A DNA stretch of 64,000 nucleotides. Source: Streptococcus toyakuensis (GTDB lineage: Bacteria > Bacillota > Bacilli > Lactobacillales > Streptococcaceae). Each line of letters begins with the position of its first letter. Position 1 is the stretch's first letter. Below the pieces are notes generated by a model. It made no database searches. It had not been told where the DNA came from and was given only the letters and a program-made list of their open reading frames with translations. The DNA is taken from positions 1,991,024 through 2,055,023 of the forward strand of contig NZ_AP024523.1 in assembly GCF_024346585.1 (NCBI RefSeq). The letters are read 5' to 3'. Shown here in pieces: positions 22,087 through 31,887 of this stretch. A program made the position numbers and the translations under genes.

Positions 22087-22124
22087 AAGGGCGCTGGTAA
22101 AGGATAATCTTCACCAACTCCCTA
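22087..22124 (-). terminator. Terminator of the thiamine ABC operon
   Basis: Minus-strand stem from GGGAGTTGGTGAAG pairing with CTTTACCAGCGCCC, then T5. Confidence 0.75.
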
Positions 22125-22129
22125 TTTTT

Positions 22130-22858
22130 CTACTTATCTAAGCCTAATTCTACCAAGATTTGACGTTTGTAGGCAATCTTTTGAACCTCTTTGTCCTCAT
22201 CTTCAGACCAATCTGGTTTAATTTCTGAAACAATCTGCCCAGGGCGATTTTTCAAGATATAGATGCGGTCGCTGAGACTGAGAGCCTCCTCGATACTATG
22301 CGTGATAATCAATGTTGTCAGTTGCAACTGCTTGTGAATCTCCAGATACCAAGCGTGGAGTTCCATCTTGGTCATCTCATCCAAGGCGCTAAAGGCCTCA
22401 TCCAAGAGAAAGAGCTTGTGCCCGAAAAGGTAGGTTCGGAGCAAGGCTACACGCTGGCGCATCCCGCCGCTGAGTTCATGAGGATACTTGTCCCGTACAG
22501 CTATCAACTGAAAGGTCGCAAGAATTTCATCTGCGCGAGCAATAGCTTCTGCCTTACCCACTTTTTGAATCAAGAGGGGCAGAATGATATTACCAAGCAC
22601 CGTCTTGTGCTCCAAGAGCAAGTCCTTTTGCAACATATAACTCACGCGCCCCTTAGGATTTTCTTCACCATCAAGGACAATTCTCCCTGACTGAACTTCT
22701 AAAATCCCAGCTATTAGATTAAAGAGGGTGGTCTTTCCTACACCACTTGGGCCTAGGATAGAAACCACTTCACCTGAAGTCACCTGCAGGTTGATATCCT
22801 CTAAAATTTTCTCCTGACCATAAGCATAACTGACGTGTTCTAGTCTAATCTCTGTCAT
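22130..22858 (-). CDS. ABC transporter ATPase, thiamine/HMP uptake
   Basis: 242-residue ATPase with GPSGVGKTT (Walker A), LSGGMRQRVALLR (signature) and LFLLDEAFSALD (Walker B), of the nitrate/taurine/HMP importer family. The ATG overlaps the solute-binding gene stop (TAATG). With the binding protein, permease and MTH1187-type gene it forms an operon under a TPP riboswitch, so thiamine or a pyrimidine precursor is the likely cargo (ThiZ role). Confidence 0.88.
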   Translation of the reverse strand: MTEIRLEHVSYAYGQEKILEDINLQVTSGEVVSILGPSGVGKTTLFNLIAGILEVQSGRIVLDGEENPKGRVSYMLQKDLLLEHKTVLGNIILPLLIQKVGKAEAIARADEILATFQLIAVRDKYPHELSGGMRQRVALLRTYLFGHKLFLLDEAFSALDEMTKMELHAWYLEIHKQLQLTTLIITHSIEEALSLSDRIYILKNRPGQIVSEIKPDWSEDEDKEVQKIAYKRQILVELGLDK

Positions 22859-23865
22859 TATTTCACAAATTCGTTAGTGAAGCCTTTGTCTGTCAAGTCT
22901 TCTTTAAGGATACCATTTTCTTTATCCCATTTGTAGAAGGCATTCCAGCGAGCTGCGTCAAATTGACCCCATTTTCCCTTGTCGCTTGCGTATTCTTTTG
23001 ACAAGTATTTTTGAGATTCGATGACAAAGTCACGTTTTTCCTTGAGTTCAGGCGCATTCTTGATGAGGATATCTGCAGCTTCTTCTGGATGTTCCATAGC
23101 GTATTGGTAGCCTTTTTTGATAGCTTGGATGACTTTACGTGCTTCTTCTTTGTTGTCTTTGAGGTAGTCGTTGTTGGCGATGATAACTGGTGAGTAGTAG
23201 TCAAATTCCTTAACGTAGTCTTTCAAATACATGAAGTTAGCATCTACACCTTGAGATTTTGCAAGGATACCATCCCAACCGTAGTAGATCCAAGCAGTAT
23301 CAAAGACACCATTAGCGATTGGTGTGATAGAGTTTGAGTCATTATTTGGTACTTTTTCTACCTTCTCAAAGTCTCCACCTTGTGATTCTACTAAGGTTTT
23401 CAACATAGCAAGTTCCGTTGGGTCATTCCAAGTTCCGTATTTCTTACCAACCAAGTCTTTTGGACTAGCTACATTGTCAGATTTACGAGAAATGATTCCT
23501 GATGTATTGTGCTCTACGATAGCTGCAACGGCAGTAATTCCTGCCCCTTTTTCTAACTTCTTAGCCATGTAATCTTGGAAATACACTGCAAATGGCGCCT
23601 TACCATTGATCACCAAGTCAGAAGAACTTTCTTCTGGTGGCAATTTCAAATCAACATCCACTCCAGCTTCTTTGAAATAGCCTTTTTCCTTGGCAACATA
23701 AAGCCCTGTGTGGTTAGTATTTGGTGTCCAGTCTAGGATAAAGTCAATTTTCTTGAGTTCTGCTTCTTTGTTGTCCTTAGAAGCAGTTCCTTGGCCACAA
23801 GCCACAAGTACGACAGCTACAAAAGTCGTTACAAGCGTTAAAAACACTTTCCATGTTTTCTTCAT
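22858..23865 (-). CDS. Thiamine-precursor ABC transporter substrate-binding lipoprotein
   Basis: 335 residues from the ATG at 23865 (GAGG a few bases upstream); the frame stays open to 23937 but lacks support. Signal peptide with lipobox LVAC. The NMT1/THI5-like fold is shown by FILDWTPNTNHTGLYVAKEKGYF near residue 40, the typical start of HMP-binding proteins (ThiY). It is anchored outside the membrane and hands substrate to the permease encoded just upstream. Confidence 0.88.
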   Translation of the reverse strand: MKKTWKVFLTLVTTFVAVVLVACGQGTASKDNKEAELKKIDFILDWTPNTNHTGLYVAKEKGYFKEAGVDVDLKLPPEESSSDLVINGKAPFAVYFQDYMAKKLEKGAGITAVAAIVEHNTSGIISRKSDNVASPKDLVGKKYGTWNDPTELAMLKTLVESQGGDFEKVEKVPNNDSNSITPIANGVFDTAWIYYGWDGILAKSQGVDANFMYLKDYVKEFDYYSPVIIANNDYLKDNKEEARKVIQAIKKGYQYAMEHPEEAADILIKNAPELKEKRDFVIESQKYLSKEYASDKGKWGQFDAARWNAFYKWDKENGILKEDLTDKGFTNEFVK

Positions 23866-23902
23866 TTTGATTTCCTCTTTTCTTTTTTGAAACATTCTAC
23901 TT

Positions 23903-24661
23903 CTACGAACGTTTCCATTTAATAACATATTTTTCACTAATATCGACCAACTTCATACCGAGAAGGCTGATAATCGATACCAGAATAATAATAGCAAACA
24001 TGGTATCATACTGAAACAGTTTCTTGGACTGAATCATGTAAACACCTAGTCCTTCAAAGCCTCCCAACCACTCAGATACTACTGTTGTGATAAAGGCGTA
24101 GGAGACACTGACCCTCAGACCTGCATAAAAGTAAGGCAGGCTGACTGGGATTTTAAAATGCCACAGAATTTGCCAAGGCTTGGCCCGCATCAGACTAAAC
24201 AAGGTCAGCATATCCTTGTCACAATGCCTAAAACCGTCCAAAATGCTGACGATAATAGGAAAAGTTGTCGTCAAGATAATCAAGACAATCTTGGGCAAAA
24301 TCCCATAACCTAGCCACAAGACCAAGATAGGAGCTATGGCAATAGTCGGAATGGTCTGAACAACCACCATCATAGGGTAAATCAGGTCATTGAGCCAAGT
24401 CAAACTATCCATGAGCACAGCCATGAGACAGGCAATCAAGACTCCCAAAATTAGACCTAGCAAAGCCACTCTCAAGGTGGCCCAGCTATGGTGCCAGAGA
24501 AATTCTCTGTCACGAACAAAGGCCTGGAGAATTTCAAGAGGGGTCGGCAGGATAAACTTAGGAAGAAGTTTAAGCAACCCTGCTAGCTGCCAGATTGACA
24601 AGACCCCTAGAAAGCCCAACAGACTAATGTGTCGTCTCAGTATACTTTTCAAGTTTCTCAT
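23903..24661 (-). CDS. ABC transporter permease, thiamine/HMP uptake
   Basis: 252-residue inner-membrane permease with about six spans and the cytoplasmic-loop motif for ATPase contact near FSLMRAKPWQILWHFKIPVSLPY. The ATG at 24661 overlaps the preceding gene by 38 bases; a TTG directly before it is also open but less likely. The overlap suggests coupled translation. Family: nitrate/taurine/HMP importers (ThiX role). Confidence 0.85.
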   Translation of the reverse strand: MRNLKSILRRHISLLGFLGVLSIWQLAGLLKLLPKFILPTPLEILQAFVRDREFLWHHSWATLRVALLGLILGVLIACLMAVLMDSLTWLNDLIYPMMVVVQTIPTIAIAPILVLWLGYGILPKIVLIILTTTFPIIVSILDGFRHCDKDMLTLFSLMRAKPWQILWHFKIPVSLPYFYAGLRVSVSYAFITTVVSEWLGGFEGLGVYMIQSKKLFQYDTMFAIIILVSIISLLGMKLVDISEKYVIKWKRS

Positions 24662-24914
24662 CAATACTTAAAATCTCTCCTACATTTATTTTGACATTGG
24701 CAAAAACATTATCTGCCTCCTGCCCTGCCACTTCTAGCACTTCTTTGAGAATGCGCATGAGCTCATCAAACTCCCCTTCCAAGACCGTTTCAAATGGTGT
24801 CACCACCATGGTCACTTCTTGAGCTTGCAGATAAGCAATGACCTGATCGATAACAGCTATCCGATCAATCCCCTGTGATAGGGGTAAAACTTGCAAGGCA
24901 ATGCTTGCTTTCAT
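24624..24914 (-). CDS. MTH1187/YkoF-type thiamine-binding protein
   Basis: 96-residue protein of the thiamine-binding ferredoxin-fold family (MASIALQVLPLSQG-like start, here MKASIALQVLPLS). GAGGAGG precedes the ATG. It is first in the riboswitch-controlled operon, in line with a role in binding thiamine or its precursor in the cytoplasm, though its exact role is not settled. Confidence 0.85.
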   Translation of the reverse strand: MKASIALQVLPLSQGIDRIAVIDQVIAYLQAQEVTMVVTPFETVLEGEFDELMRILKEVLEVAGQEADNVFANVKINVGEILSIDEKLEKYTETTH

Positions 24915-24945
24915 AACAACCTCCTCTTCTCGTTTTCCTTTTTAT

Positions 24946-24978
24946 AAAAAGAAAAACCTTTACCATATATGGAAAAGG
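24946..24978 (-). terminator. Riboswitch expression-platform terminator
   Basis: Minus-strand stem CCTTT-T-CCATA / TATGG-T-AAAGG (24957-24978) followed by T5CT5. It lies between the aptamer and the first ribosome site, so it is likely the regulated terminator. Confidence 0.7.
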
Positions 24979-24992
24979 TCAAGAATAGACTA

Positions 24993-25078
<86 letters not shown>

Positions 25079-25091
25079 ATTATATGGACAT

Positions 25092-25120
25092 ATGATAGCG
25101 CAAAACAAAAAAAATGTCAA
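25092..25120 (-). promoter_or_regulatory. Promoter of the TPP riboswitch operon
   Basis: Minus strand -35 TTGACA (25115-25120), 17-base spacer, -10 TATCAT (25092-25097). Confidence 0.75.
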
Positions 25121-25137
25121 GGAAACTGCTTACAGAA

Positions 25138-25160
25138 AAAGTAGGAAAAATTTCCTACTT
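25138..25160 (-). terminator. Terminator after cbpD
   Basis: Stem AAGTAGGAAA / TTTCCTACTT followed by T-rich sequence on the minus strand. Confidence 0.75.
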
Positions 25161-25167
25161 CCATTTT

Positions 25168-26286
25168 CTATACTCGTTCTCCATCACTGTTTACTCTGTA
25201 GCCATCCACCGTCGTATTCACAGCTAAGGCGCCTGAAGAGTAAGAATAATACCACTTACCTGAGACTTGATACCAACCTGTTTTCATTGCCCCTGAACTA
25301 TCCAAATAATACCACAAACCATTTTCCTTTAACCAGCCTGTCTGCATTTCACCAGATGATTTCAAATAATACCAACTAGATCCGTCTTTCAGCCAACCCG
25401 TTGATTTAGACCCATTTGATTTAAAATGATACCAACTACCATTTATTTTCTTCCAACCGACAGTTGAACTGTTATTGGATCCATAGTTAGAGCTATTTCC
25501 TGATTGATTCTGATAATTCTGTGAAGAGGTTACTCCCTCTAGCTGGATATAGCGACGACTTCCGTTATAAGCCGTATAACTCAACCACTTGTACCCATCT
25601 TTTTCGAGAATTTGATCATAATGAACATTCTCCCCAGGATAATAGTAATCAATCGCAGTTGCGCTAGCTAGAGGCTGATTTTTGATAGCAGCCTTAGTCT
25701 TAAAATAATGTGTTCCTCCTATTGAAACTGAGGATTGACTATTCCCAACACTGCCACCAGCTAAATCTTTAAAATGAATAAAACCAGTCATAGTATTCGC
25801 CTTCACGACGCGCTTATTGTAAGATTCCCTTATTCCATAGTTGTATTCTTCAATCTCAATCTCATCTCCTATTACATTTGACACCCAAGCAACATGACCA
25901 TAAGTTCCTGCAGTAGACCAAGCAATGGAGCCAATCGCTGGTCTATTATCGACACGATAGCCTTCACGACGAGCACGATAGCCCCATTCATTCGCATTCC
26001 CATAAGCAGCCGGAATCTCAAAACCATTGACATTACTCAAACGAAAAGCTGCAAAAGAAGTACATTGACGAGAATACATGCGCCACTTATCAATCTCCTG
26101 ACTCCCATTTTTATAATGAGCAGGATAATCATCCCCACGCGCAATCGATCCATTTCCTCCGGAATAGGCATATACACTATTACCCGCTGCTAACATCAGC
26201 CCTACTACTAAAAAAGGAACAACCTTTTTAACTGACTTTCTAATAGAAAGCCTTGTCTCTGCTACTTTAAATGGTGAAATTTTCAT
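25168..26286 (-). CDS. cbpD: Choline-binding murein hydrolase CbpD (competence fratricin)
   Basis: 372-residue secreted lysin. Signal peptide to about residue 40; CHAP amidase/peptidase domain about 45-170 with catalytic Cys in RQCTSFAAFR and His in YGHVAWV; one SH3_5 domain about 188-250; Gly/Asn/Ser linker; then four choline-binding repeats (GWKKINGSWYHF and three more). Competent pneumococci use it to lyse non-competent kin. The pneumococcal form is about 448 residues with two SH3 domains, so this one is shorter. A ComX box lies upstream. Confidence 0.9.
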   Translation of the reverse strand: MKISPFKVAETRLSIRKSVKKVVPFLVVGLMLAAGNSVYAYSGGNGSIARGDDYPAHYKNGSQEIDKWRMYSRQCTSFAAFRLSNVNGFEIPAAYGNANEWGYRARREGYRVDNRPAIGSIAWSTAGTYGHVAWVSNVIGDEIEIEEYNYGIRESYNKRVVKANTMTGFIHFKDLAGGSVGNSQSSVSIGGTHYFKTKAAIKNQPLASATAIDYYYPGENVHYDQILEKDGYKWLSYTAYNGSRRYIQLEGVTSSQNYQNQSGNSSNYGSNNSSTVGWKKINGSWYHFKSNGSKSTGWLKDGSSWYYLKSSGEMQTGWLKENGLWYYLDSSGAMKTGWYQVSGKWYYSYSSGALAVNTTVDGYRVNSDGERV

Positions 26287-26335
26287 TCTTCCTCCTTGAA
26301 AAATAATATAAATCGAAGATTACCTTCACTTAAAC

Positions 26336-26343
26336 TATTCGGA
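26336..26343 (-). promoter_or_regulatory. ComX (SigX) cin-box of cbpD
   Basis: TCCGAATA on the minus strand, one base from the consensus TACGAATA, with a T-rich run nearby, 50 bases before cbpD. Confidence 0.7.
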
Positions 26344-26346
26344 GAA

Positions 26347-26376
26347 AAAAGAAAAAGTGAGAAAATTTCTCACTTT
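26347..26376 (-). terminator. Terminator after veg
   Basis: Stem AAAGTGAGA / TCTCACTTT (26354-26376) followed on the minus strand by T5CT6; it touches the veg stop codon. Confidence 0.8.
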
Positions 26377-26641
26377 AGTCAAGATAATGAATCAAATTCT
26401 TTTCTGTAAGGATATCTGAGTAAGTAAAGGATTCAACATAAACATTAGCTTGTTTATCTCCTTCAACGTTTCCAAATTCAACGATAAATAGGGATGGATA
26501 AACCTCAATTAGCTTCCCCAATCTATTTTTTTGGCGCTTACGACCATTCTCCAAGGTCATTTCTACGACTTGTCCCTCATGTGCCTTGATTTCTTCTTTT
26601 ATTTTTTTCATCTTGGCTACATCTGTAAATGCATCTGACAT
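26375..26641 (-). CDS. veg: Veg-like small protein
   Basis: 88 residues resembling Bacillus Veg (about 86 residues): basic middle segment NGRKRQKNRLGKL followed by EVYPSLFIVEF and a C-terminal SYTYSDILTE-like block (here FTYSDILTEKN). In Bacillus it affects biofilm gene expression; role here unknown. It starts one base after dnaB ends and is probably cotranscribed with it. Confidence 0.8.
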   Translation of the reverse strand: MSDAFTDVAKMKKIKEEIKAHEGQVVEMTLENGRKRQKNRLGKLIEVYPSLFIVEFGNVEGDKQANVYVESFTYSDILTEKNLIHYLD

Positions 26642-26642
26642 C

Positions 26643-27995
26643 TTATGCCTCCCTCTTTGAGATACTTGAAAATTTATTGTATTCTTTTTGGAAAATTAAT
26701 TCCACCGTTCCACGAGCTCCACTACGGTTTTTCTCTATAATAACTTCTACCTTATTGTTTGGTATGCCTTCCTCTTCTTCACCACCACGCTCATAGTAGT
26801 CGTCGCGATAAAGAAAGGCTACGATATCAGCGTCCTGCTCAATAGAACCAGATTCACGAATATCAGACAAGACCGGTCTCTTATCCTGGCGTTGTTCTAC
26901 ACCACGAGAAAGCTGACTTAGAGCGATTACTGGAACCTTCAGTTCCTTAGCTAAAATTTTCAACTGACGTGAAATTTCTGAAACCTCTTGTTGACGATTT
27001 TCCCGACCAGTTCCCGTGATAAGCTGCAAATAGTCTATCAAAATCAATCCAAGATTTCCAGTTTCTTGAGCCAGTTTACGAGAACGAGAACGAATCTCTG
27101 TAATTCGAATTCCTGGCGTATCATCGATATAGATACTTGCATTAGCTAGATTCCCTTGAGCAATGGTATATTTTTGCCACTCCTCATCAGTCAATTGACC
27201 TGTACGAATAGAATGTGACTCCACCAAGCCTTCTGCCGCCAACATACGGTCCACTAGACTTTCCGCACCCATTTCGAGTGAAAAAATAGCAACCGTTTTG
27301 TCCAACTTAGTCCCAATATTCTGAGCAATATTCAATGCAAAGGCTGTCTTACCAACCGCTGGACGTGCTGCTAGGATAATCAACTCCTCCTCATGAAGTC
27401 CAGTCGTCATATGATCCAAGTCACGATAGCCTGTCGCAATACCTGTAATATCGGTCGTTTGTTGCGAGCGAGTTTCCAGATTTCCAAAGTTGATATTCAA
27501 CACATCTCGAATGTTCTTAAATCCACTTCGATTAGCATTTTCGCTGACATCAATCAGGCCTTTTTCTGCCTGAGCAATGATTTCATCAGCTGGTTGCGAA
27601 GCCTCGTAAGCTTGATTGACAGACTCTGTCAACTTGGAGATTAATCGACGTAGCATGGCCTTCTCTGCAACAATCTTAGCATAATACTCCGCATTAGCAG
27701 AAGTTGGCACAGAATTGACAATCTCAACCAGGTAAGACAAGCCACCAATATTCTGTAAATCACCTTGATTATCAAGAATGGTACGAACCGTTGTTGCATC
27801 TATAGCATCGCCACGATCGGATAAATCGACCATAGCTTGGAAAATCAAACGATGGGCATACTTAAAAAAGTCCCGAGACTCAATATATTCTCGCACAAAA
27901 ACAAGCTTACTCTCGTCAATAAAGATAGCCCCTAAAACGGATTGCTCAGCTAAGATATCTTGAGGTTGTACTCGTAACTCTTCTACTTCTGCCAT
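26643..27995 (-). CDS. dnaB: Replicative DNA helicase DnaB
   Basis: 450-residue hexameric helicase (called dnaC in some Gram-positives). N-terminal domain with PQDILAEQSVLGAIFIDE, RecA-type core with ARPAVGKTAFALNIA (Walker A) and LILIDYLQLI (Walker B), and C-terminal SREAS-like end. It follows rplI by 43 bases, a common Firmicute grouping with gdpP. Confidence 0.96.
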   Translation of the reverse strand: MAEVEELRVQPQDILAEQSVLGAIFIDESKLVFVREYIESRDFFKYAHRLIFQAMVDLSDRGDAIDATTVRTILDNQGDLQNIGGLSYLVEIVNSVPTSANAEYYAKIVAEKAMLRRLISKLTESVNQAYEASQPADEIIAQAEKGLIDVSENANRSGFKNIRDVLNINFGNLETRSQQTTDITGIATGYRDLDHMTTGLHEEELIILAARPAVGKTAFALNIAQNIGTKLDKTVAIFSLEMGAESLVDRMLAAEGLVESHSIRTGQLTDEEWQKYTIAQGNLANASIYIDDTPGIRITEIRSRSRKLAQETGNLGLILIDYLQLITGTGRENRQQEVSEISRQLKILAKELKVPVIALSQLSRGVEQRQDKRPVLSDIRESGSIEQDADIVAFLYRDDYYERGGEEEEGIPNNKVEVIIEKNRSGARGTVELIFQKEYNKFSSISKREA

Positions 27996-28038
27996 CAGAC
28001 TTCCCTTCCTTTTACAATCTTGTCAAGAAAGTGTAAAT

Positions 28039-28491
28039 TTACCCTTCTTTCACACGAAGATTGATCACACCTGTGATATCTTGATAGATTTTCACTGGTA
28101 CATCGATCAAACCAACTGCTCGAATCGGAGCTTGTACTTGAATATGACGCTTATCAATCTTAATTCCAAATTGCTTTTGCAATTCTTCTGCAATTTTCTT
28201 ATTGGTAATGGAACCAAAGGTACGACCATCTGGACCAACTTTTTCAACAAATTCTACAACCGTTTCTTCTGCTTCTAGTTGGTCTTTAATTGCTTTTGCT
28301 TCTGCAATCATCTCAGCGTGAGCTTTCTCTTCTGATTTTTGTTTACCACGAAGTTCACCTACAGCTTGAGCAGTTGCTTCTTTTGCTAGATTCTTTTTGA
28401 TAAGAAAGTTTTGCGCATACCCTGTTGGTACTTCCTTAATTTCGCCTTTTTTACCTTTTCCTTTGACATCTGCTAAAAAGATTACTTTCAT
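28039..28491 (-). CDS. rplI: 50S ribosomal protein bL9
   Basis: 150 residues with the N-terminal signature [21 protein letters not shown] and the long helix and C-terminal domain of bL9. The ATG overlaps the gdpP stop by four bases, giving a gdpP-rplI-dnaB-veg run. Confidence 0.97.
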   Translation of the reverse strand: MKVIFLADVKGKGKKGEIKEVPTGYAQNFLIKKNLAKEATAQAVGELRGKQKSEEKAHAEMIAEAKAIKDQLEAEETVVEFVEKVGPDGRTFGSITNKKIAEELQKQFGIKIDKRHIQVQAPIRAVGLIDVPVKIYQDITGVINLRVKEG

Positions 28492-30461
28492 TCTTCTTTC
28501 TCCTTTTCCTTTATTTCATTTAATACAATTTCTGTCAGTTTTTCCCCTGCTTCTGACAAGGTTGAATCCTTAATTTGAGCTGCTGCCAAATTAAAGTGGC
28601 CTCCACCTCCCAGCTCTTCCATAATCCGTTGTACATTCAGCTTACTACGACTGCGAGCTGAGATAGAGATAAATCCTTGTGTATTCTTCGCAAGAACAAA
28701 ACTCGCTTCAATACCTGACATAGCTAACATGGCATCTGCTGCCTTACTAATAACAACTGTATCATAGCATTTCGAGTCCTTAGCCTCTGCTATTAGTACA
28801 TCTGAACCTAATTTACGCCCCTGTAAAATCAGTTCATTGACCTCACGATATTCTTCAAAATCTGTCGCAGCAATTTCTTGGATAGCAATACTATCACTTC
28901 CTCTCGTTCTGAGATAGCTAGCAACATCAAATGTCCGACTAGTCACTCGTGAGGTGAAATTTTTAGTATCCAACATCATACCAGCCATCAAGACACTTGC
29001 TTGCATACGACTCAAACGATTTTTCTTAGAATTCTGGAACTGAATCAATTCCGTTACCAACTCACTGGCACTACTTGCACCACTTTCGATATAAGTAATA
29101 ACCGCATTATCTGGAAAATCCTGATCCCGTCTGTGGTGGTCGATGACGATGGTTTGGGTAAATAAATCATAAAAAGCTTTTGATAAAGTTAAGGCTGTCT
29201 TTGAATGGTCTACAAGAATCAACAAAGAACGATTGGTCACCATCCCCATTGCATCCTTAACAGACAACAACTTCGTAACTCCTTCTTTTTCTAAGAATGA
29301 AACAGCTCGTTCAATATCCGGAGACATCTGATTTTCATCATAAAGAGCATAACTATTTTCTGTTACATTACTAGCGAATAACTGCATACCTACAGCAGAA
29401 CCCAAAGCATCCATATCAAGATTTTTGTGACCAACTACAAAAACCTGATCTACACTTCTAATTTTATCTGAAATAGCTGTCATCATAGCGCGCGTACGTG
29501 TCCTTGTACGCTTGATTGACGCCGCAGATCCACCACCAAAATAAACGGGATTTTTCGTTTCGTCATTCTCCTTGACAACCACCTGGTCGCCACCACGCAC
29601 TTCAGCCAAGTTCAAGTTGAGCAATGCAACTTTCCCTATTTCATCATGATTTCCATCACCATAAGAAAATCCCATACTTAAGGTCAAAGGCAACTGTCTC
29701 TGTTTCGACTCTTCTCTGAAAGCATTGATAACAGAAAATTTATCATTCATCAATCCCTCAAGTACCGTGTAGTCCGTAAATAGATAAAAGCGATCCATAC
29801 TTACTCGACGGGAGAACATGGCATGTTTACCAGCAAATTCTGAAACAAAATTGGCTACAAAACTATTGATATGACTGATATCAGACTCCGATGTTTCATC
29901 TTCTAAGTCATCATAGTTGTCAACGGAGACAATCCCAATAACAGGTCTACTCGTAACTAACTCAACAGTCGCTTCGTATTCTCCAGATACATCAAAGAAG
30001 TAAAGAACTCCAGATACCTTGTCCATATGAACCGAATAGCGAGTCTCACCCAAGGTAGCATAAGAACCTGGATTCCCCACAGACGCCTTTATAATTGTTT
30101 GAATTAATGTAACATCAATCTCGCCCACTTCATTAGTTAAAATCAATTCAGCGTAAGGATTGAACCATTCAACTTCACCTGACGATAAGTCTAGTTTAAT
30201 AACTCCGACAGGCATCTGTTCTAACAAGGTTGTCAAACTATCTTCAGCTTGGTGGTTTACATACTGGATTTGTTCTACTTCACTCTTTGAGTAGTAGTCT
30301 CTCTGATGGATGAATAGTAAAATATATGAACCCAAAATAAGTAGCAAAAGAAATAGCGTTACCAGTGTATTCGTTACAAAAACAAGTTGCACAGATAGCA
30401 CTCCGAACGCCACTATTCCTAATATTAAGGGGAAAATAGGACTTACATAAAATTTTTTCAT
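28488..30461 (-). CDS. gdpP: Cyclic-di-AMP phosphodiesterase GdpP (Pde1)
   Basis: 657 residues from the ATG at 30461. Two membrane spans, a PAS-like domain (about 75-150), a degenerate GGDEF domain (about 165-300), then DHH/DHHA1: [15 protein letters not shown] near 350, [16 protein letters not shown] and GGGGHFNLA near the end hold the metal ligands. It breaks down c-di-AMP and so tunes wall and potassium balance. An ATG seven codons upstream is rejected since it lies in the -10 (GGTATAATGG at about 30479-30488). Confidence 0.94.
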   Translation of the reverse strand: MKKFYVSPIFPLILGIVAFGVLSVQLVFVTNTLVTLFLLLLILGSYILLFIHQRDYYSKSEVEQIQYVNHQAEDSLTTLLEQMPVGVIKLDLSSGEVEWFNPYAELILTNEVGEIDVTLIQTIIKASVGNPGSYATLGETRYSVHMDKVSGVLYFFDVSGEYEATVELVTSRPVIGIVSVDNYDDLEDETSESDISHINSFVANFVSEFAGKHAMFSRRVSMDRFYLFTDYTVLEGLMNDKFSVINAFREESKQRQLPLTLSMGFSYGDGNHDEIGKVALLNLNLAEVRGGDQVVVKENDETKNPVYFGGGSAASIKRTRTRTRAMMTAISDKIRSVDQVFVVGHKNLDMDALGSAVGMQLFASNVTENSYALYDENQMSPDIERAVSFLEKEGVTKLLSVKDAMGMVTNRSLLILVDHSKTALTLSKAFYDLFTQTIVIDHHRRDQDFPDNAVITYIESGASSASELVTELIQFQNSKKNRLSRMQASVLMAGMMLDTKNFTSRVTSRTFDVASYLRTRGSDSIAIQEIAATDFEEYREVNELILQGRKLGSDVLIAEAKDSKCYDTVVISKAADAMLAMSGIEASFVLAKNTQGFISISARSRSKLNVQRIMEELGGGGHFNLAAAQIKDSTLSEAGEKLTEIVLNEIKEKEKEE

Positions 30462-30546
30462 TCCAAACCTCTTGGCACCCATTATACCATAATAACCACC
30501 AAAAAGCGACTTTTTAAAAGTGTAATCAGTAATTCTATCAATTATA

Positions 30547-30582
30547 AGAAAAAGGAGGTTTACAATTCAGTAAACCTTCCTT
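30547..30582 (-). terminator. Terminator after hpf
   Basis: Minus-strand stem AAGGAAGGTTTAC / GTAAACCTCCTT followed by T-rich sequence. Confidence 0.8.
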
Positions 30583-30596
30583 TACACATATTGAAA

Positions 30597-31145
30597 TTAA
30601 GACTCTTTAACTTCTAACAAGCCAATCTCGCCATCCTCACGACGATAAATCACATTGGTTGTCTGATCTTCAACATCCACATAGATAAAGAAATCATGTC
30701 CCAACAAATCCATCTGTAGAATAGCTTCTTCCAAATCCATTGGTTTTAAATCAATTTGTTTTGAACGAACAACTCTAGACTGGACAACATTTGGATCTTC
30801 CACCAAAGCATCTGTAAATAATTGACTAGTTGCTACCTTGTTTTTATTTTTACGCTCGATTTTTGTTTTATTTTTACGAATCTGACGTTCAATTTTATCG
30901 GTTACAAGGTCAATTGAACCATACATATCTTGAGACACATCTTCTGCACGAAGAGTAATTGAGCCAAGCGGAATCGTCACCTCCACTTTAGCAGTTTTTT
31001 CACGATACACCTTCAAGTTAACTCGAGCATCCAACTCTTGTTCAGCTTGAAAATACTTTTCGATCTTTTCGAGTTTAGAAACTACATAATCACGAATTGC
31101 TTCTGTTACTTCTAGGTTTTCACCACGGATACTATATTTAATCAT
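30597..31145 (-). CDS. hpf: Ribosome hibernation promoting factor, long form
   Basis: 182 residues. N-terminal HPF/YfiA fold (about 1-100; MIKYSIRGENLEVTEAIRDYVVSKLEKIEKYF) and the C-terminal dimerisation domain of long HPF (about 125-180; KPMDLEEAILQMDLLGHDFFIYVD). It pairs 70S ribosomes into inactive dimers in stationary phase. Its own promoter (TTGCAA 31210-31215, 17 bases, TATAAT 31187-31192) lies downstream of comFC. Confidence 0.96.
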   Translation of the reverse strand: MIKYSIRGENLEVTEAIRDYVVSKLEKIEKYFQAEQELDARVNLKVYREKTAKVEVTIPLGSITLRAEDVSQDMYGSIDLVTDKIERQIRKNKTKIERKNKNKVATSQLFTDALVEDPNVVQSRVVRSKQIDLKPMDLEEAILQMDLLGHDFFIYVDVEDQTTNVIYRREDGEIGLLEVKES

Positions 31146-31186
31146 ATGAGTACCTTCTTTCTAAACATTTTTGTTTTTCTGATTTC

Positions 31187-31215
31187 ATTATAACGCTTTC
31201 ATTTTGTTTTTGCAA
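31187..31215 (-). promoter_or_regulatory. hpf promoter
   Basis: Minus strand -35 TTGCAA (31210-31215), 17-base spacer, -10 TATAAT (31187-31192). Confidence 0.7.
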
Positions 31216-31224
31216 ATTTTTTCC

Positions 31225-31887
31225 TCATCTTACAAGGGAAAATGTTTTTACATCCTCAACACCAGATTCTTCCAACAGTTTCTTCACACGATTTATAGTT
31301 GTTCCAGTAGTGTAAATGTCATCTATGAGTAGGACTTTTTTAGGAATAGTGACTCCCCTTTTAATAAAGAAAGGAAGTTCTGTTGCCAAGCGTTCTGAAC
31401 GATTTTTGGAAGAACTGGCCCGCTCTTCTCTCTTCTCTAGTAAGTCTTGAAAAGAGAACCCTGCTGCTTCAACTAAACCTTCAACCTGGTTAAATCCCCT
31501 CTCGAGCAATCTTTCAGGACTTAGGGGAATTACAACAAATTGATACTCTTTGTACTTTTTTAACTCCTCACTTAAAACTGAAGCAAAAACTTTTCTTAAA
31601 AGGAAGTCTCCATCAAACTTATACCGACTGAAAAAATCCTTCATAGCTTGATTGTAAGTAAAAATCGCTCTATGACTGACTTCAACTTCTTCTTTACACC
31701 AAAATTGACAATCTTGACACTTTGTTGACAAACCTGTTTTCATACAGTTTGGGCAGTTTTCTTCTCCAATCCTCTCAAAAGTAGAGTCACAGTCTGAACA
31801 AAGACAAGAGTCATCATTCTTCAGAAGTAAGAGACTCCTAAAAGTTAAAACAGCCTTCATAGTCTGCCCACATAATAAGCACTTCAT
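31225..31887 (-). CDS. comFC: Competence protein ComFC
   Basis: 220 residues: N-terminal zinc-finger cysteines (CLLCGQ, CLCSDC, CPNC, CQDCQFWC) and a phosphoribosyltransferase-like C-terminus with the PRPP motif VLLIDDIYTTGTT near residue 185. In transformable bacteria it supports single-strand DNA uptake with ComFA and DprA. Overlaps comFA by four bases. Confidence 0.93.
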   Translation of the reverse strand: MKCLLCGQTMKAVLTFRSLLLLKNDDSCLCSDCDSTFERIGEENCPNCMKTGLSTKCQDCQFWCKEEVEVSHRAIFTYNQAMKDFFSRYKFDGDFLLRKVFASVLSEELKKYKEYQFVVIPLSPERLLERGFNQVEGLVEAAGFSFQDLLEKREERASSSKNRSERLATELPFFIKRGVTIPKKVLLIDDIYTTGTTINRVKKLLEESGVEDVKTFSLVR

